This document shows positions 10,064 through 17,580 of a DNA stretch of 64,000 bases, in pieces. The position numbers and the translations under genes are program-made. Below the pieces are notes generated by a model. It ran no database searches, had not been told where the DNA came from, and was given only the letters and a program-made list of their open reading frames with translations. This DNA comes from BP-464 sp045805505 (lineage in GTDB: Bacteria; Actinomycetota; Thermoleophilia; Solirubrobacterales; Solirubrobacteraceae): the NCBI GenBank assembly GCA_045805505.1, contig JBJMLA010000158.1, positions 1-64,000 of the forward strand, given 5' to 3'. Every line of letters begins with the position of its first letter. The stretch's first letter is position 1.

Positions 10064-10636
10064 GTGCTTCGCCGCCTCCGGTCAGCTGCTCGCGACATCC
10101 CGCTCCTGGCGCTCGACGCCCTGCGCGCCGGTCGCCCCGGCGCGCGGCGGGTGGTGCTCGCCCCCTACCGGCATTTCGGCCGCGGGCTGCGGTTGCGGCG
10201 CGACCTGCGCGGCGGGCTCGATCAGCTCGCGCTCCTGCTGGCCGGGCTCGGAGTCGGGCTGCTGCTGGCCTTCCCGGTCCGCAACGTGGAGTCCAAGTGC
10301 CCGGCCCACGGCGAGGGCTACAACTTCTGCTGGGTGCAGAAGGCGCTGCTGCCGTCCGTGCTGATCATGCTGGCTGCGCTGTTCCTCGCGCAGTTCGTGG
10401 CGCGCCTGCTGCTCATCCGGGTGCCGGCCTGGCGCGCCCGGGTGCGCGAGGTCGGCGATCGCCGCACGGGGGAGGAGGACACGCGTCCCGAGCCCCCTTA
10501 CCGCAGTGACCCGTTCCTGCTGGCGGCGACGTGGGGCGAGAAGAAGGGACCCACCGAACGGCGCAAGCCGACGGTCCTCGAACGGGTCCCCGCGAGCCTC
10601 CTTGCGAGGCTTCGCCGCAGACGGCTGCCAGACTGA
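10064..10636 (+). CDS. Two-helix membrane protein, paralogue of the previous gene
   Basis: 190 residues from GTG 10064. After an Arg-rich N-terminus come helix 1 (LALLLAGLGVGLLLAFPV), a loop CPAHGEGYNFC, helix 2 (LPSVLIMLAALFLAQFVARL) and a charged tail with PFLLAATWGE. The loop pattern C-P-x-x-GEG-x-x-x-C is shared with the upstream gene; the two Cys are probably disulfide-bonded outside the membrane. The family is unknown to me. The stop abuts the GTG of the next gene. Confidence 0.75.
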   Translation: MLRRLRSAARDIPLLALDALRAGRPGARRVVLAPYRHFGRGLRLRRDLRGGLDQLALLLAGLGVGLLLAFPVRNVESKCPAHGEGYNFCWVQKALLPSVLIMLAALFLAQFVARLLLIRVPAWRARVREVGDRRTGEEDTRPEPPYRSDPFLLAATWGEKKGPTERRKPTVLERVPASLLARLRRRRLPD

Positions 10637-11578
10637 GTGGTCGTGCCCACCTTCTGCCGTCACGGCCGCCTCCAGGCAAACTGCCCCATCTGCTCGAAGT
10701 CCGACGAGCCCACGGAGCGCGCGACGCCCTCGCGAGCACCGCGGCTGCGGTCCGCGACGCCGCGGACGCCGAAGGCCTCGTCGGGCATCCGCGTGCGCCG
10801 CGTCGAGCGTGCGCCGGAGGACGGCTACGACAACGTGCTGGTCCCAGGCCTGCGCTCGAGCATCGACGGCGCGCGCTTCGCCGACGAGCTCGCCTTCTCG
10901 GTCGCGCGGCTCGAGGAGCTCGCCTCCTCGCCGCCCGGGCTCTACGCCGAGGTGGCCGGTGCGAGCGACATCGGCGAAGCCGTATGGCTGGCGTTCCTGA
11001 TCGCCTACGTCTCGCCGGGCCGCGGCGGCGATCCGTGGTCAGACATCGAGTCGGCACGCGCGGGGAACTGGCCGCACGTCCACGGCGGGCCGCGGACCGG
11101 ATTCGACGCCCGGCGCGCCGAGGCGACCGTCGACGGCTTCCGGTCGTGGCTCGAGAGCCGCGGCGGTGCCGAGGCCGCGCTCGGCGGCGAGCCCGACTGG
11201 GAGCCCAGCCGCCGCTTCGCCCGGACCTTCGAGCGCATCACCTTGCCGGGCTTCCCGCGCGGCGCGAAGTACGACTTCCTCGTCTCGCTCGGCGCGCTCG
11301 GCCGCGTGCCCGTCGAGGCCACGACGCTGGCCGTCGGCAAGGACGCGATGGACCCGGTCATCTCGGCCGCCAAGCGCGTGCTGGGCATCGGTGACGCGAT
11401 GAACCTCGAGCGCCGTGCGGCCGACCTCGCCCGCGGCACCGGCGTGCCGTTCGCGGCGCTCGACCTCGCGCTGTTCAACTTCGGTGCGGCGGAGGACGAG
11501 CGCGCCACGATGGCCGCTCGCGTCACCGCCGATCCGGAGCGCCGGGCGCAGATCGCCAAGGCGCTCGACGTGGCCTGA
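10637..11578 (+). CDS. Zinc-knuckle protein with possible HhH-glycosylase-like domain
   Basis: 313 residues, GTG start directly after the previous stop. The N-terminus FCRHGRLQANCPICSK looks like a Cys/His zinc knuckle (C-x-H, then C-x-x-C). A low-complexity linker of about 30 residues leads to a helical domain of about 240 residues. Its end, GVPFAALDLALFNFG, preceded by AAKRVLGIG, recalls the last helices of HhH-GPD DNA glycosylases and the glycosylase-like thymine pyrophosphorylase families. That link is an impression from a few positions, and no catalytic Lys/Asp pair is certain. Confidence 0.6.
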   Translation: MVVPTFCRHGRLQANCPICSKSDEPTERATPSRAPRLRSATPRTPKASSGIRVRRVERAPEDGYDNVLVPGLRSSIDGARFADELAFSVARLEELASSPPGLYAEVAGASDIGEAVWLAFLIAYVSPGRGGDPWSDIESARAGNWPHVHGGPRTGFDARRAEATVDGFRSWLESRGGAEAALGGEPDWEPSRRFARTFERITLPGFPRGAKYDFLVSLGALGRVPVEATTLAVGKDAMDPVISAAKRVLGIGDAMNLERRAADLARGTGVPFAALDLALFNFGAAEDERATMAARVTADPERRAQIAKALDVA

Positions 11579-11586
11579 GCGCGCTC

Positions 11587-11619
11587 GTTACGAGGTCGTG
11601 AAGCTCACGGCTCCGTAAC
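11587..11619. terminator. Long inverted repeat between two genes
   Basis: 15-base arms (11587-11601 and 11605-11619) with two mismatches, one wobble and a 3-base loop. It follows the stop at 11578 by 8 bases. No U-tract follows, so it is either a GC-type terminator or an operator for the next gene, which starts 20 bases further on. Confidence 0.55.
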
Positions 11620-11638
11620 AGGATCGGTCCGCGGGGCG

Positions 11639-12367
11639 GTGGAGACTCAGCGCGTGCCGACCACCGTCATCGCGCACCGCGGAGCTTCCGCGCATGCGCT
11701 GGAGCACACCACCGCCGCGTTCGACCTGGCCATCGCGCAGGGTGCGGACGTCCTCGAGCTCGATCTGCGCTCGACGCTCGACAACACCACCGTCGTGGTC
11801 CACGACGAGACCCTGCTGCGGACGGCGGGCGACGACCGTGCGGTGGCGGCCCTGGGCTGGGCCGAGATCGAGGCGGTCCCCGGTGGTGGCCGGCCGCTGC
11901 GGCTCGAGGACGTCTTCGCGCGCTACGGCAGGACGATCCGGTACCTGCTCGACCTCAAGGATCCGAGCCCCGCGATCGTCGGCGACGTCGTGCGTCTGGT
12001 CGATCGCTTCGGGCTGGCCGACCGGGTGGCGGTCCAGAGCTTCGAGACGGCGCCGCTGCGCTACCTGCGCCAGCTGCGGCCGGCCGTGCCCGTGGCCCTG
12101 CTGTACCCCTTCCTGATGCCCGCGCGGCTGATCCGCGCGGACCTGCCGCGCGTCGCCGATCTCGTGGCGGCGATCGGCCCGCATGCGGCGAGCGTCGACG
12201 GGGCACTTGTCGCCGACGCGCACCGGCTGGGCATCCGCGTGCAGGCGTGGACGGTCAACGACCGCGTCGACATGGGCCGGCTGCTGCGCCTCGGGGTCGA
12301 CGCGCTCATCACCGACGCGCCGGATCGCGCGCGTGACGTGCTGGCCTCCGTGGCCGCCGCTGCCTGA
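11639..12367 (+). CDS. Glycerophosphodiester phosphodiesterase
   Basis: 242 residues from GTG 11639 (GTG 11654 is an alternative that keeps all motifs). The GDPD signature is complete: IAHRGASA with the catalytic His, EHTTAAF with a metal Glu, VLELDLRST with the metal Glu/Asp pair, and VVHDETLLR with the second His. The C-terminal VQAWTVND and LGVDALITDAP blocks close the TIM barrel. It hydrolyses glycerophosphodiesters to glycerol 3-phosphate and an alcohol. No signal peptide, so it is cytoplasmic. Confidence 0.93.
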   Translation: METQRVPTTVIAHRGASAHALEHTTAAFDLAIAQGADVLELDLRSTLDNTTVVVHDETLLRTAGDDRAVAALGWAEIEAVPGGGRPLRLEDVFARYGRTIRYLLDLKDPSPAIVGDVVRLVDRFGLADRVAVQSFETAPLRYLRQLRPAVPVALLYPFLMPARLIRADLPRVADLVAAIGPHAASVDGALVADAHRLGIRVQAWTVNDRVDMGRLLRLGVDALITDAPDRARDVLASVAAAA

Positions 12368-12452
12368 CTCCTCGGCTGCCCTCAGGCGCCGGGACGTTTC
12401 AGGCACGTCGGCCCATGGGTAACAGCGGCCCGGGCCAGAGCGCGGGAGGCGT

Positions 12453-14123
12453 GTGGTGGTGCGTGGGTGCAGGCGGGGAATTCTGATCGCGGGGGTGGCG
12501 CTGGTCGTCGGCGCCCCCGTCGCGTCCGCGGCGTGGACGGTCACCTTTGACCGCTACGACGTCTACGAGGTCAGCGGCGCTGCGGGCGGGTTCGATCTCG
12601 GCGACGTGACCGGCGACGGGCGTACCGACGTCGTCCACGCCATCGGCGGCGAAACGACCGTTTTCGCGCAGCAGGACGACGGGACGCTCAAGCGCGGTGC
12701 AACCAGCGACGCCTACATGACGCGCGTCTCTGACCTCAACGGTGATGGAAGGCTGGACCTGATTGGAGTGACCCCGCAGGGGCACCTGCGCATCGCCGTC
12801 GGGCACGGTGACGGCACCTTCGGCGACACGCAGGACCTCGGCTACGCCCCGCTGGTGGACGACTTGCGCGTGGCCGACCTCGACGGAGACACCGACGACG
12901 ACATCGCCATCCTCACCAACGCCGGCATCGAGGTGCTGACCCAACAGGCGGGCGGCAAGCTCGCCGTCGCGCGGGTCGCCTCGGGGAGATGGGAGTTCAT
13001 CCGCGTCGCCGATCTCAACGGCGACGGTCGTGCTGACTTCGTAGCGCCTGGCTGGATGGCGGGGATCGACTACGTCGTGCATCAGAGCGACGGCAGCTAC
13101 CGCGTGCAGAACGTGACGGCGCCCACAGCGACGGCGATGTCGGTCGGCCCCTTGTTCAACGCCACCGACACGATGGTCTTTCCGACGATCCAGGAGTCGG
13201 ACGGACGCTACGGCGGGCTGTACCGCATTACCGGAGGCGAGAACGTCGCCCGTTATGTCAGCGCCCGTGGCGCGGTCGAGGGCACGGCGATGGGCGACCT
13301 CGACGGAAACGGGCGGCCGGACACGCTCGTCGGGATGCCCAACTACAGCCCGTCGGGATACAACAGGAGCTCGCTGGGGTTCTGGCTGAACTCGAATTGG
13401 AACGACGAGTTCATCCTGGAAGTGCCGTACGCCAGTCATTACCACGACGATGGTCTGCGGATCGGCGACGTGGATTGCAACGGCCGTCCTGACATCCTCA
13501 TCTCCAGCGGGAGCAGCCAGTCCTTCGACGTCATCCGCCAGGCAGGACCGCCCGTCACCCCCTGCCCGCCCCTTCCCAGGCGCACGTTCGCCCCGGTCCC
13601 GCCGCCGGCGACCACGGGGGAGCCTCTGACGATCACCGGTTCAGCAGGCGCGCCGGCGCCGGCCCTCGCGGACCCAACGCCGCCCGCAGCCGATCCGCGT
13701 CCGCCGAGTGCGCCGCCTTCGTCGCCAGCCCCGCCCCCCGAGCCCACGCCGGCTCCAGCGACGTCCGTTGTCGTTCAGGCTTCATCGGTGGGCGGCGAGG
13801 CGGCTCGACCGGCGGGGTCCGGCGAATCCGTGCGACTGGGTCGTGCGTCGTACCGCCATCGGGCCGTCCGATTGCTGGTCTTGAGCGCCACCCGGCGGCG
13901 TCTCTCGTTCGTGGTGAACGTCTCCATCGGGTCGCGTACGGTTGCGACGAGCTTCAGGGTGCCGGTGACCCGGGGCAGGAACCACGTGGAACTGCAACTT
14001 CCCGCTGCCGTAGTTCGAGCGGTCGCTCGTGCTCATCGTGCGCACCGCCGGATCCGCATGTCGGTCGCGGCGGCATCGAGCTCGACTGGCGTCGCGCGCC
14101 AACCGGTGCACTTCCCCGGCTGA
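12453..14123 (+). CDS. Secreted FG-GAP/VCBS beta-propeller protein
   Basis: 556 residues from GTG 12453, with GGGAGG just upstream. A signal peptide (ILIAGVALVVGAPVASA) is followed by about five FG-GAP blades carrying Ca-binding loops of the type DVTGDGRTD, DLNGDGRLD, DLDGDTDDD, DLNGDGRAD and DLDGNGRPD, then DVDCNGRPD. A Pro/Ala-rich linker (about 365-440) leads to a C-terminal beta domain of about 110 residues rich in Arg and Val. Likely surface-exposed and adhesive; the ligand is unknown. Confidence 0.85.
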   Translation: MVVRGCRRGILIAGVALVVGAPVASAAWTVTFDRYDVYEVSGAAGGFDLGDVTGDGRTDVVHAIGGETTVFAQQDDGTLKRGATSDAYMTRVSDLNGDGRLDLIGVTPQGHLRIAVGHGDGTFGDTQDLGYAPLVDDLRVADLDGDTDDDIAILTNAGIEVLTQQAGGKLAVARVASGRWEFIRVADLNGDGRADFVAPGWMAGIDYVVHQSDGSYRVQNVTAPTATAMSVGPLFNATDTMVFPTIQESDGRYGGLYRITGGENVARYVSARGAVEGTAMGDLDGNGRPDTLVGMPNYSPSGYNRSSLGFWLNSNWNDEFILEVPYASHYHDDGLRIGDVDCNGRPDILISSGSSQSFDVIRQAGPPVTPCPPLPRRTFAPVPPPATTGEPLTITGSAGAPAPALADPTPPAADPRPPSAPPSSPAPPPEPTPAPATSVVVQASSVGGEAARPAGSGESVRLGRASYRHRAVRLLVLSATRRRLSFVVNVSIGSRTVATSFRVPVTRGRNHVELQLPAAVVRAVARAHRAHRRIRMSVAAASSSTGVARQPVHFPG

Positions 14124-14252
14124 GTTCCCACGGGTTGCCAACTGCCGCGCCACTCGAGGAGCCCTGAATGAAAATCAGCGCACTTTGCGGACATTCGCAC
14201 CGCAAGTGGGGGCGAATCCGTGCGTTGTGGCAGGTAGGAGGTGGGAGCGGAG

Positions 14253-14834
14253 ATGGACGGGAGCCAGGGGACAACGGCGGCGCGACCCGCGCTGCGGACG
14301 AGGGCCGAGGCCGATCGGCTGGTCGTCGCGGTGCTGCGCGACCACGGGGCGTCGCTGCTGCGCGTGGCCCGGCGCCACTCGCTGTGCGACGACGATGCCC
14401 AGGACGCCTATCAGCGGGCGGTCGAGATCTTCCTGCGCCACGCGCCGTCGCTCGACGCCGCCGAGGCCCACAAGTGGGTGCACACCGTGGTCAAGCACGA
14501 GGCCATGCGCCTGCGCGGCCAGCGGATGCGCACGGTGGGCGACGAGGTCGACCTCGACGGCCACGAGGCGGGTCAGCTGCCGACCGCCGACGAGCAGCTG
14601 GCGTCGTTCGACCTGATGACCCGCTCGGCCGAGGCGCTGCAGCGGCTCAAGCCGCACGAGCTCCGCGCGCTGTGGCTGAAGGCCCAGGGGCACAGCTATC
14701 AGGAGATCGCTGACATCAACGGGTGGACCTTCACGAAGGTGAACCGTCCGGATTGGACTCCGCGTTCTCGGGCACCGCGGCGGTGGTGTCGAGCACGGCC
14801 TGAACCATGCCGCCAGCGCCTCCGGCTGCGCTAG
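14253..14834 (+). pseudogene. Sigma-70-family (ECF-like) factor, 5' half, cut by the mobile element
   Basis: From ATG 14253 (SD GGAG), about 164 host codons encode sigma region 2 (SLCDDDAQDAYQRAVEIFL) and most of region 4 (LKPHELRALWLKAQGHSYQE). The frame stays open past the junction at about 14741 and adds some 29 foreign residues (PDWTPRSRAP and on) read antisense to the integrase 3' end. The missing continuation is found at 25017 in the same reading sense: KVNR, then CLTEGRRRFLDRY. The break falls in the recognition helix of the region-4 HTH, so this half should not bind a -35 element. Excision would restore the gene. Confidence 0.9.
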
Positions 14835-16380
14835 CTCGGAGACGGAAGTCGGCTACGAGCTGGCCCGGTGGGCTCAGGTTCATGGTGACTCTCTCCAGCG
14901 TGTTGCGAAGGGCGACGTTCAGCTCGTCCGCGGCGGCCGCCGCGGCCACCTTGCCGCGCACGAGCGCCGCAAGCTCGTTGTAGAGGTCGAGCGCGCCGTC
15001 GAGGTCCTGCCGGTCGGGGCGCCATTCGCTCGCTCGTGCCTCGGCTCTCTCCACCTCGGCGGCCAGCGCCCGGCACTCGTTGTCCGCGCGCTCGAGCTGG
15101 CTCAGGATGAGGTCGGCCTTGCGCTCGTCTCCAAGCTCAGTCCACCGTCGCCACTGCGCGGCAACCTTGTCGCGGTCGACCTGCGCGTCATCGGCGCGGC
15201 GGCGGGCGGCTCCCGCGGCCTTCTCAAGAATCGCGTGCTCGCCACGCCGGGAATCGGCCAGCTCGGCAAGCCACTCGTCAACGCCGTCGATAAACGTCTC
15301 CAGATGGAGGAGCACTGCGCCCTCGGCAAACTCCGCATTGATCCAGCGCGTGCGGCAGACGCCCGTCGCCTGGCGTGCGTCTCGGCACCAGTAGCCCCGT
15401 GTGACGGTGCCGTTCTTGTTGGTGCGCTGGCTGGTGTACATGGGCGCGCCGCACGTGCAGAAAACGATGCTGCGGAGCAGGTAGGGAACCGTCCCCGTGC
15501 GTCCGCCCTTGCGCTTCTGGACCGCGGCCGGGTCCATGCGGGTGACCTGCAATTGCACGCGTCGCCAACGATCCCTGTCGATCAACGCCTCGTGGGTGGC
15601 GTCGGTCAGGTCGAACGGCTGCCCCTTGGCGTCCCTGCGGAACGCGTAGGCCGCGTAGAAGGGGTTGGTCACCAAGTCGCGGACGGCCCGGGCCCGCCAG
15701 ATGTGCCCGCGTGCCGTGCGGATGCCCTCACCGTTGAGGAGGCGCGATACCTCGCCGGGGGTGTGGCCCGCCTCGATGAGGTCGAACACCCTCAAGACGA
15801 TGATGCTGCGCTCCGGGTCGATGACGCGCACCTTGCCGTCGCCCTCGGGGTCCGGCACGAGCCGGTAGCCGTCATGGAGTCGACCGAGCGCCTTGCCGCG
15901 AGCGAGCTGGCCGGCCTTGCCGCTCTTCACCGCCTCGGCCTTGCGGCGCGAATCCTCGTAGTTGCGATCGCCCATCATCGCCGCGAAGGCGAGACCACCC
16001 TCGAAGGTCATGGGGTCCTGCACTGAGGTGATGGTCACCCCAGCCTTGCGCGCCCAGAGTGCCAGCTCAACGAGATGGTCGGCACGTACGCCGTCGCCAC
16101 GCGCGAGGCGGTCGGCGTGCTGCACAACGAGGTTGCCACCGATGCTCTCCGCATGAGCCTTAGCGCGCGCGAGTCCGTCGCCGCGGTTGCCCCTGTAGGC
16201 ACTCGCCGCTTCGTCGCTGTACTCGGCAACGACGCTCCAGCCGTTGCGCTCGGCCAGCGCGTGACAGTCCTCGATCTGCCGGCCGATGGAGCCGCGAGGG
16301 TCGATCGTGGACTTGGCCGCGTAGATCACGGCAGGGGTGCTGGCGGTGGCGCTGGGCGCGCTCGTACGATCGTGCTGCAT
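14731..16380 (-). CDS. Large serine recombinase (integrase)
   Basis: 549 residues. The resolvase-type N-terminal domain has Ser24 in IYAAKSTIDPRGS (usual YxRxS, here Lys in place of Arg) followed by SIGRQIEDC, and VQHADRLARGDG. The recombinase domain (about 190-300) has LLNGEGIRTARG and VTNPFYAAYAF. A zinc ribbon follows (CTCGAPMY, then YWCRD and TGVC), then a coiled coil (about 400-470). It would catalyse site-specific integration and, with a directionality factor, excision. The last four codons lie in the attL core, so the C-terminus depends on the joined sequence. SD AGGAG lies 9 bases upstream, inside a hairpin. Confidence 0.95.
   Translation of the reverse strand: MQHDRTSAPSATASTPAVIYAAKSTIDPRGSIGRQIEDCHALAERNGWSVVAEYSDEAASAYRGNRGDGLARAKAHAESIGGNLVVQHADRLARGDGVRADHLVELALWARKAGVTITSVQDPMTFEGGLAFAAMMGDRNYEDSRRKAEAVKSGKAGQLARGKALGRLHDGYRLVPDPEGDGKVRVIDPERSIIVLRVFDLIEAGHTPGEVSRLLNGEGIRTARGHIWRARAVRDLVTNPFYAAYAFRRDAKGQPFDLTDATHEALIDRDRWRRVQLQVTRMDPAAVQKRKGGRTGTVPYLLRSIVFCTCGAPMYTSQRTNKNGTVTRGYWCRDARQATGVCRTRWINAEFAEGAVLLHLETFIDGVDEWLAELADSRRGEHAILEKAAGAARRRADDAQVDRDKVAAQWRRWTELGDERKADLILSQLERADNECRALAAEVERAEARASEWRPDRQDLDGALDLYNELAALVRGKVAAAAAADELNVALRNTLERVTMNLSPPGQLVADFRLRASAAGGAGGMVQAVLDTTAAVPENAESNPDGSPS
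14733..14746 (+). other. attL core of the integrated element
   Basis: The 14 bases ACGAAGGTGAACCG match the right-end core ATGAAGGTCAACCG at 12 of 14 positions. Left of it the host sigma-factor frame runs unbroken; right of it the sequence is element DNA. The integrase gene ends inside this site. Confidence 0.8.
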
Positions 16381-16396
16381 CAGGACTTCGCTCCTG
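16381..16396 (-). promoter_or_regulatory. Hairpin sequestering the integrase ribosome binding site
   Basis: Arms CAGGA and TCCTG (16381-16385, 16392-16396) directly abut the integrase ATG. On the coding strand the SD AGGAG is in the 5' arm, so the folded mRNA would hide it. Confidence 0.4.
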
Positions 16397-16403
16397 GTGT
16401 CAT

Positions 16404-16432
16404 GCCCCCGGCCGCTCCAACGGCGCGGGGGC
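16404..16432. terminator. GC-rich hairpin between coiled-coil gene and integrase
   Basis: 11-base stem with one bulge (16404-16414 against 16421-16432) and a 6-base loop. It lies just upstream of the integrase on the minus strand and may insulate it from the leftward operon. Confidence 0.55.
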
Positions 16433-16466
16433 GCTTTGGTGTTGTGCCCAGAGCGTCACAGGGACT

Positions 16467-16496
16467 GCTTGAGCGGACAAGGCCTCGCGCTCAAGC
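16467..16496 (-). terminator. Hairpin at the end of the leftward operon
   Basis: Perfect 9-base arms (16467-16475 and 16488-16496) spanning the stop codon of the coiled-coil gene. No U-tract follows on the minus strand. Confidence 0.55.
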
Positions 16497-17222
16497 TGCG
16501 ATGTCGTCCTGGGGCCAGCGGGTCTTGCCGCCGCCCAGGCCGTCGATTTCTCCGCGCTCGACGGCGGCCTTCACGGCGCGTGCTGCCGGTGGTGCATCGA
16601 CCATTTCGTTGAGCCGCCAGATGCGCGGGAACAGCTCCGTGCCGGTGATGTCGGTCGGCAGGTCCCTCACCATGGTGATCGCCTTGTCGGTCTCGGCGTC
16701 GGTGCGCAGGTCGTGGGTGTTGAGTCCGTCGATGAGACCAACGAGCGCGTGCAGACGCTGGTCGTGTTGGCTGATCTGGCCGGCGAGGTCACGGAGTTCC
16801 GCGACCTTGGTGCGGTAGGTATCTCGTAGTGGGGTGAGTTCTCTTTGGAGCGCGTCGTACAGCGCGAGAAAGTTCTCCTCGGCGTGTGCGTGCAGCTCGT
16901 GCGAGGTCTCCCGCTTCAAGTTGCCGATCACCGTGAGCTGCACCTCGACGTTGCCGAGCACATCAATCTGCTTGCGCGCCTTGGCGAGCTTGCGCTCCAG
17001 GCCCGGGATGTCGTTGGCCTCCTCGGGAAACCCCACCTCGGCGCGCTGTTGTGCGCGGACACGGGCAGCCTGCAGCTCGGCGTCCAACGTCCGGGCTTCG
17101 CCGTGGAGCCGGTGATGGTCGGCGCGTAGGGCTTCGGCTTTGGCCTCCAGGTCGTCGCGGCGCTTGATGAGGGCCTGGACCTTCATCGCGTCGGGGGTGT
17201 CGGGGTTGGTGAAGATGCTCAT
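16491..17222 (-). CDS. Coiled-coil protein of the element
   Basis: 243 residues from the ATG at 17222, which has GAGGA 7 bases upstream and overlaps the preceding stop (ATGA). Residues about 15-75 and 85-170 are long charged helices with heptad character, such as LEAKAEALRADHHRLHGEA and LERKLAKARKQIDVL. The C-terminal part ends in TRWPQDD. No family recognised. Last gene of the repressor-led operon; a structural or partner role for the ATPase is possible but not shown. Confidence 0.75.
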   Translation of the reverse strand: MSIFTNPDTPDAMKVQALIKRRDDLEAKAEALRADHHRLHGEARTLDAELQAARVRAQQRAEVGFPEEANDIPGLERKLAKARKQIDVLGNVEVQLTVIGNLKRETSHELHAHAEENFLALYDALQRELTPLRDTYRTKVAELRDLAGQISQHDQRLHALVGLIDGLNTHDLRTDAETDKAITMVRDLPTDITGTELFPRIWRLNEMVDAPPAARAVKAAVERGEIDGLGGGKTRWPQDDIAA

Positions 17223-17395
17223 CGGTCGTCCTCGGTGTTGTCGTTGGGGTGTGCGAGCAGCCGGCCGATCCACTCGGCGTGATCGCGAGCCGGGTCGGGT
17301 GCCAGTCCATCGGATTCGGCCGCCGCGCCGGCGTCGGCAGCGTGCTGCTCAAGCACCTCTTCGAAGAAGGGCTTGGGCTGGTCGTCGTTGTTCAC
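17219..17395 (-). CDS. Small acidic protein of the element
   Basis: 58 residues from GTG 17395, chosen because GAGGAG lies 4 bases upstream and because coding character (codon bias, composition) is clear only from here on. It is Asp/Glu/Ala-rich: NNDDQPKPFFEEVLEQH, then HAEWIGRLLAHP and an acidic tail. An ATG at 17584 in the same frame overlaps the ATPase stop (ATGA) like the other junctions and would give 121 residues, but the added part reads like non-coding sequence. Stop and next start overlap as ATGA. Function unknown. Confidence 0.6.
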   Translation of the reverse strand: MNNDDQPKPFFEEVLEQHAADAGAAAESDGLAPDPARDHAEWIGRLLAHPNDNTEDDR

Positions 17396-17580
17396 AGGGC
17401 TCCTCAGGTGTCGCTCCTGGTGCAGAAAGCGGGCCAGGACATGTCGTTGGTGATCACGTTCGATGGCGGATGCGCGGATGTTTTGACAGGTACCCCCCGG
17501 TGAAACACGCGCTTTTTTCCACAGCGAGCCCCCTACGCGGTTCGGCCCCCGCGAGCTTTTCTTGGGGTACGCCCGCCCGG
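17396..17580. other. Probably non-coding 185-bp stretch beside the ATPase gene
   Basis: It has A/T patches unusual for this DNA (TTTTTT at 17514-17519, TTTT at 17481-17484, TTTTCTT near 17558) and two GCGGATG copies (17466-17472 and 17474-17480). An open frame crosses it on the minus strand. Such a spot next to a RepA-like ATPase could be a replication origin, but only two short repeats are seen, so this is a guess. Confidence 0.3.

Noticed and set aside
14747..14834. C-terminal tail of the 5' sigma half as a real domain
   Set aside because: It is the antisense of the integrase 3' end and exists only because the frame happens to stay open.
17466..17480. Two GCGGATG copies as iterons
   Set aside because: Only two short copies; not enough to call an iteron array.
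17481..17490. TTGACA as a plus-strand promoter
   Set aside because: No -10 at proper spacing and no plus-strand gene follows.
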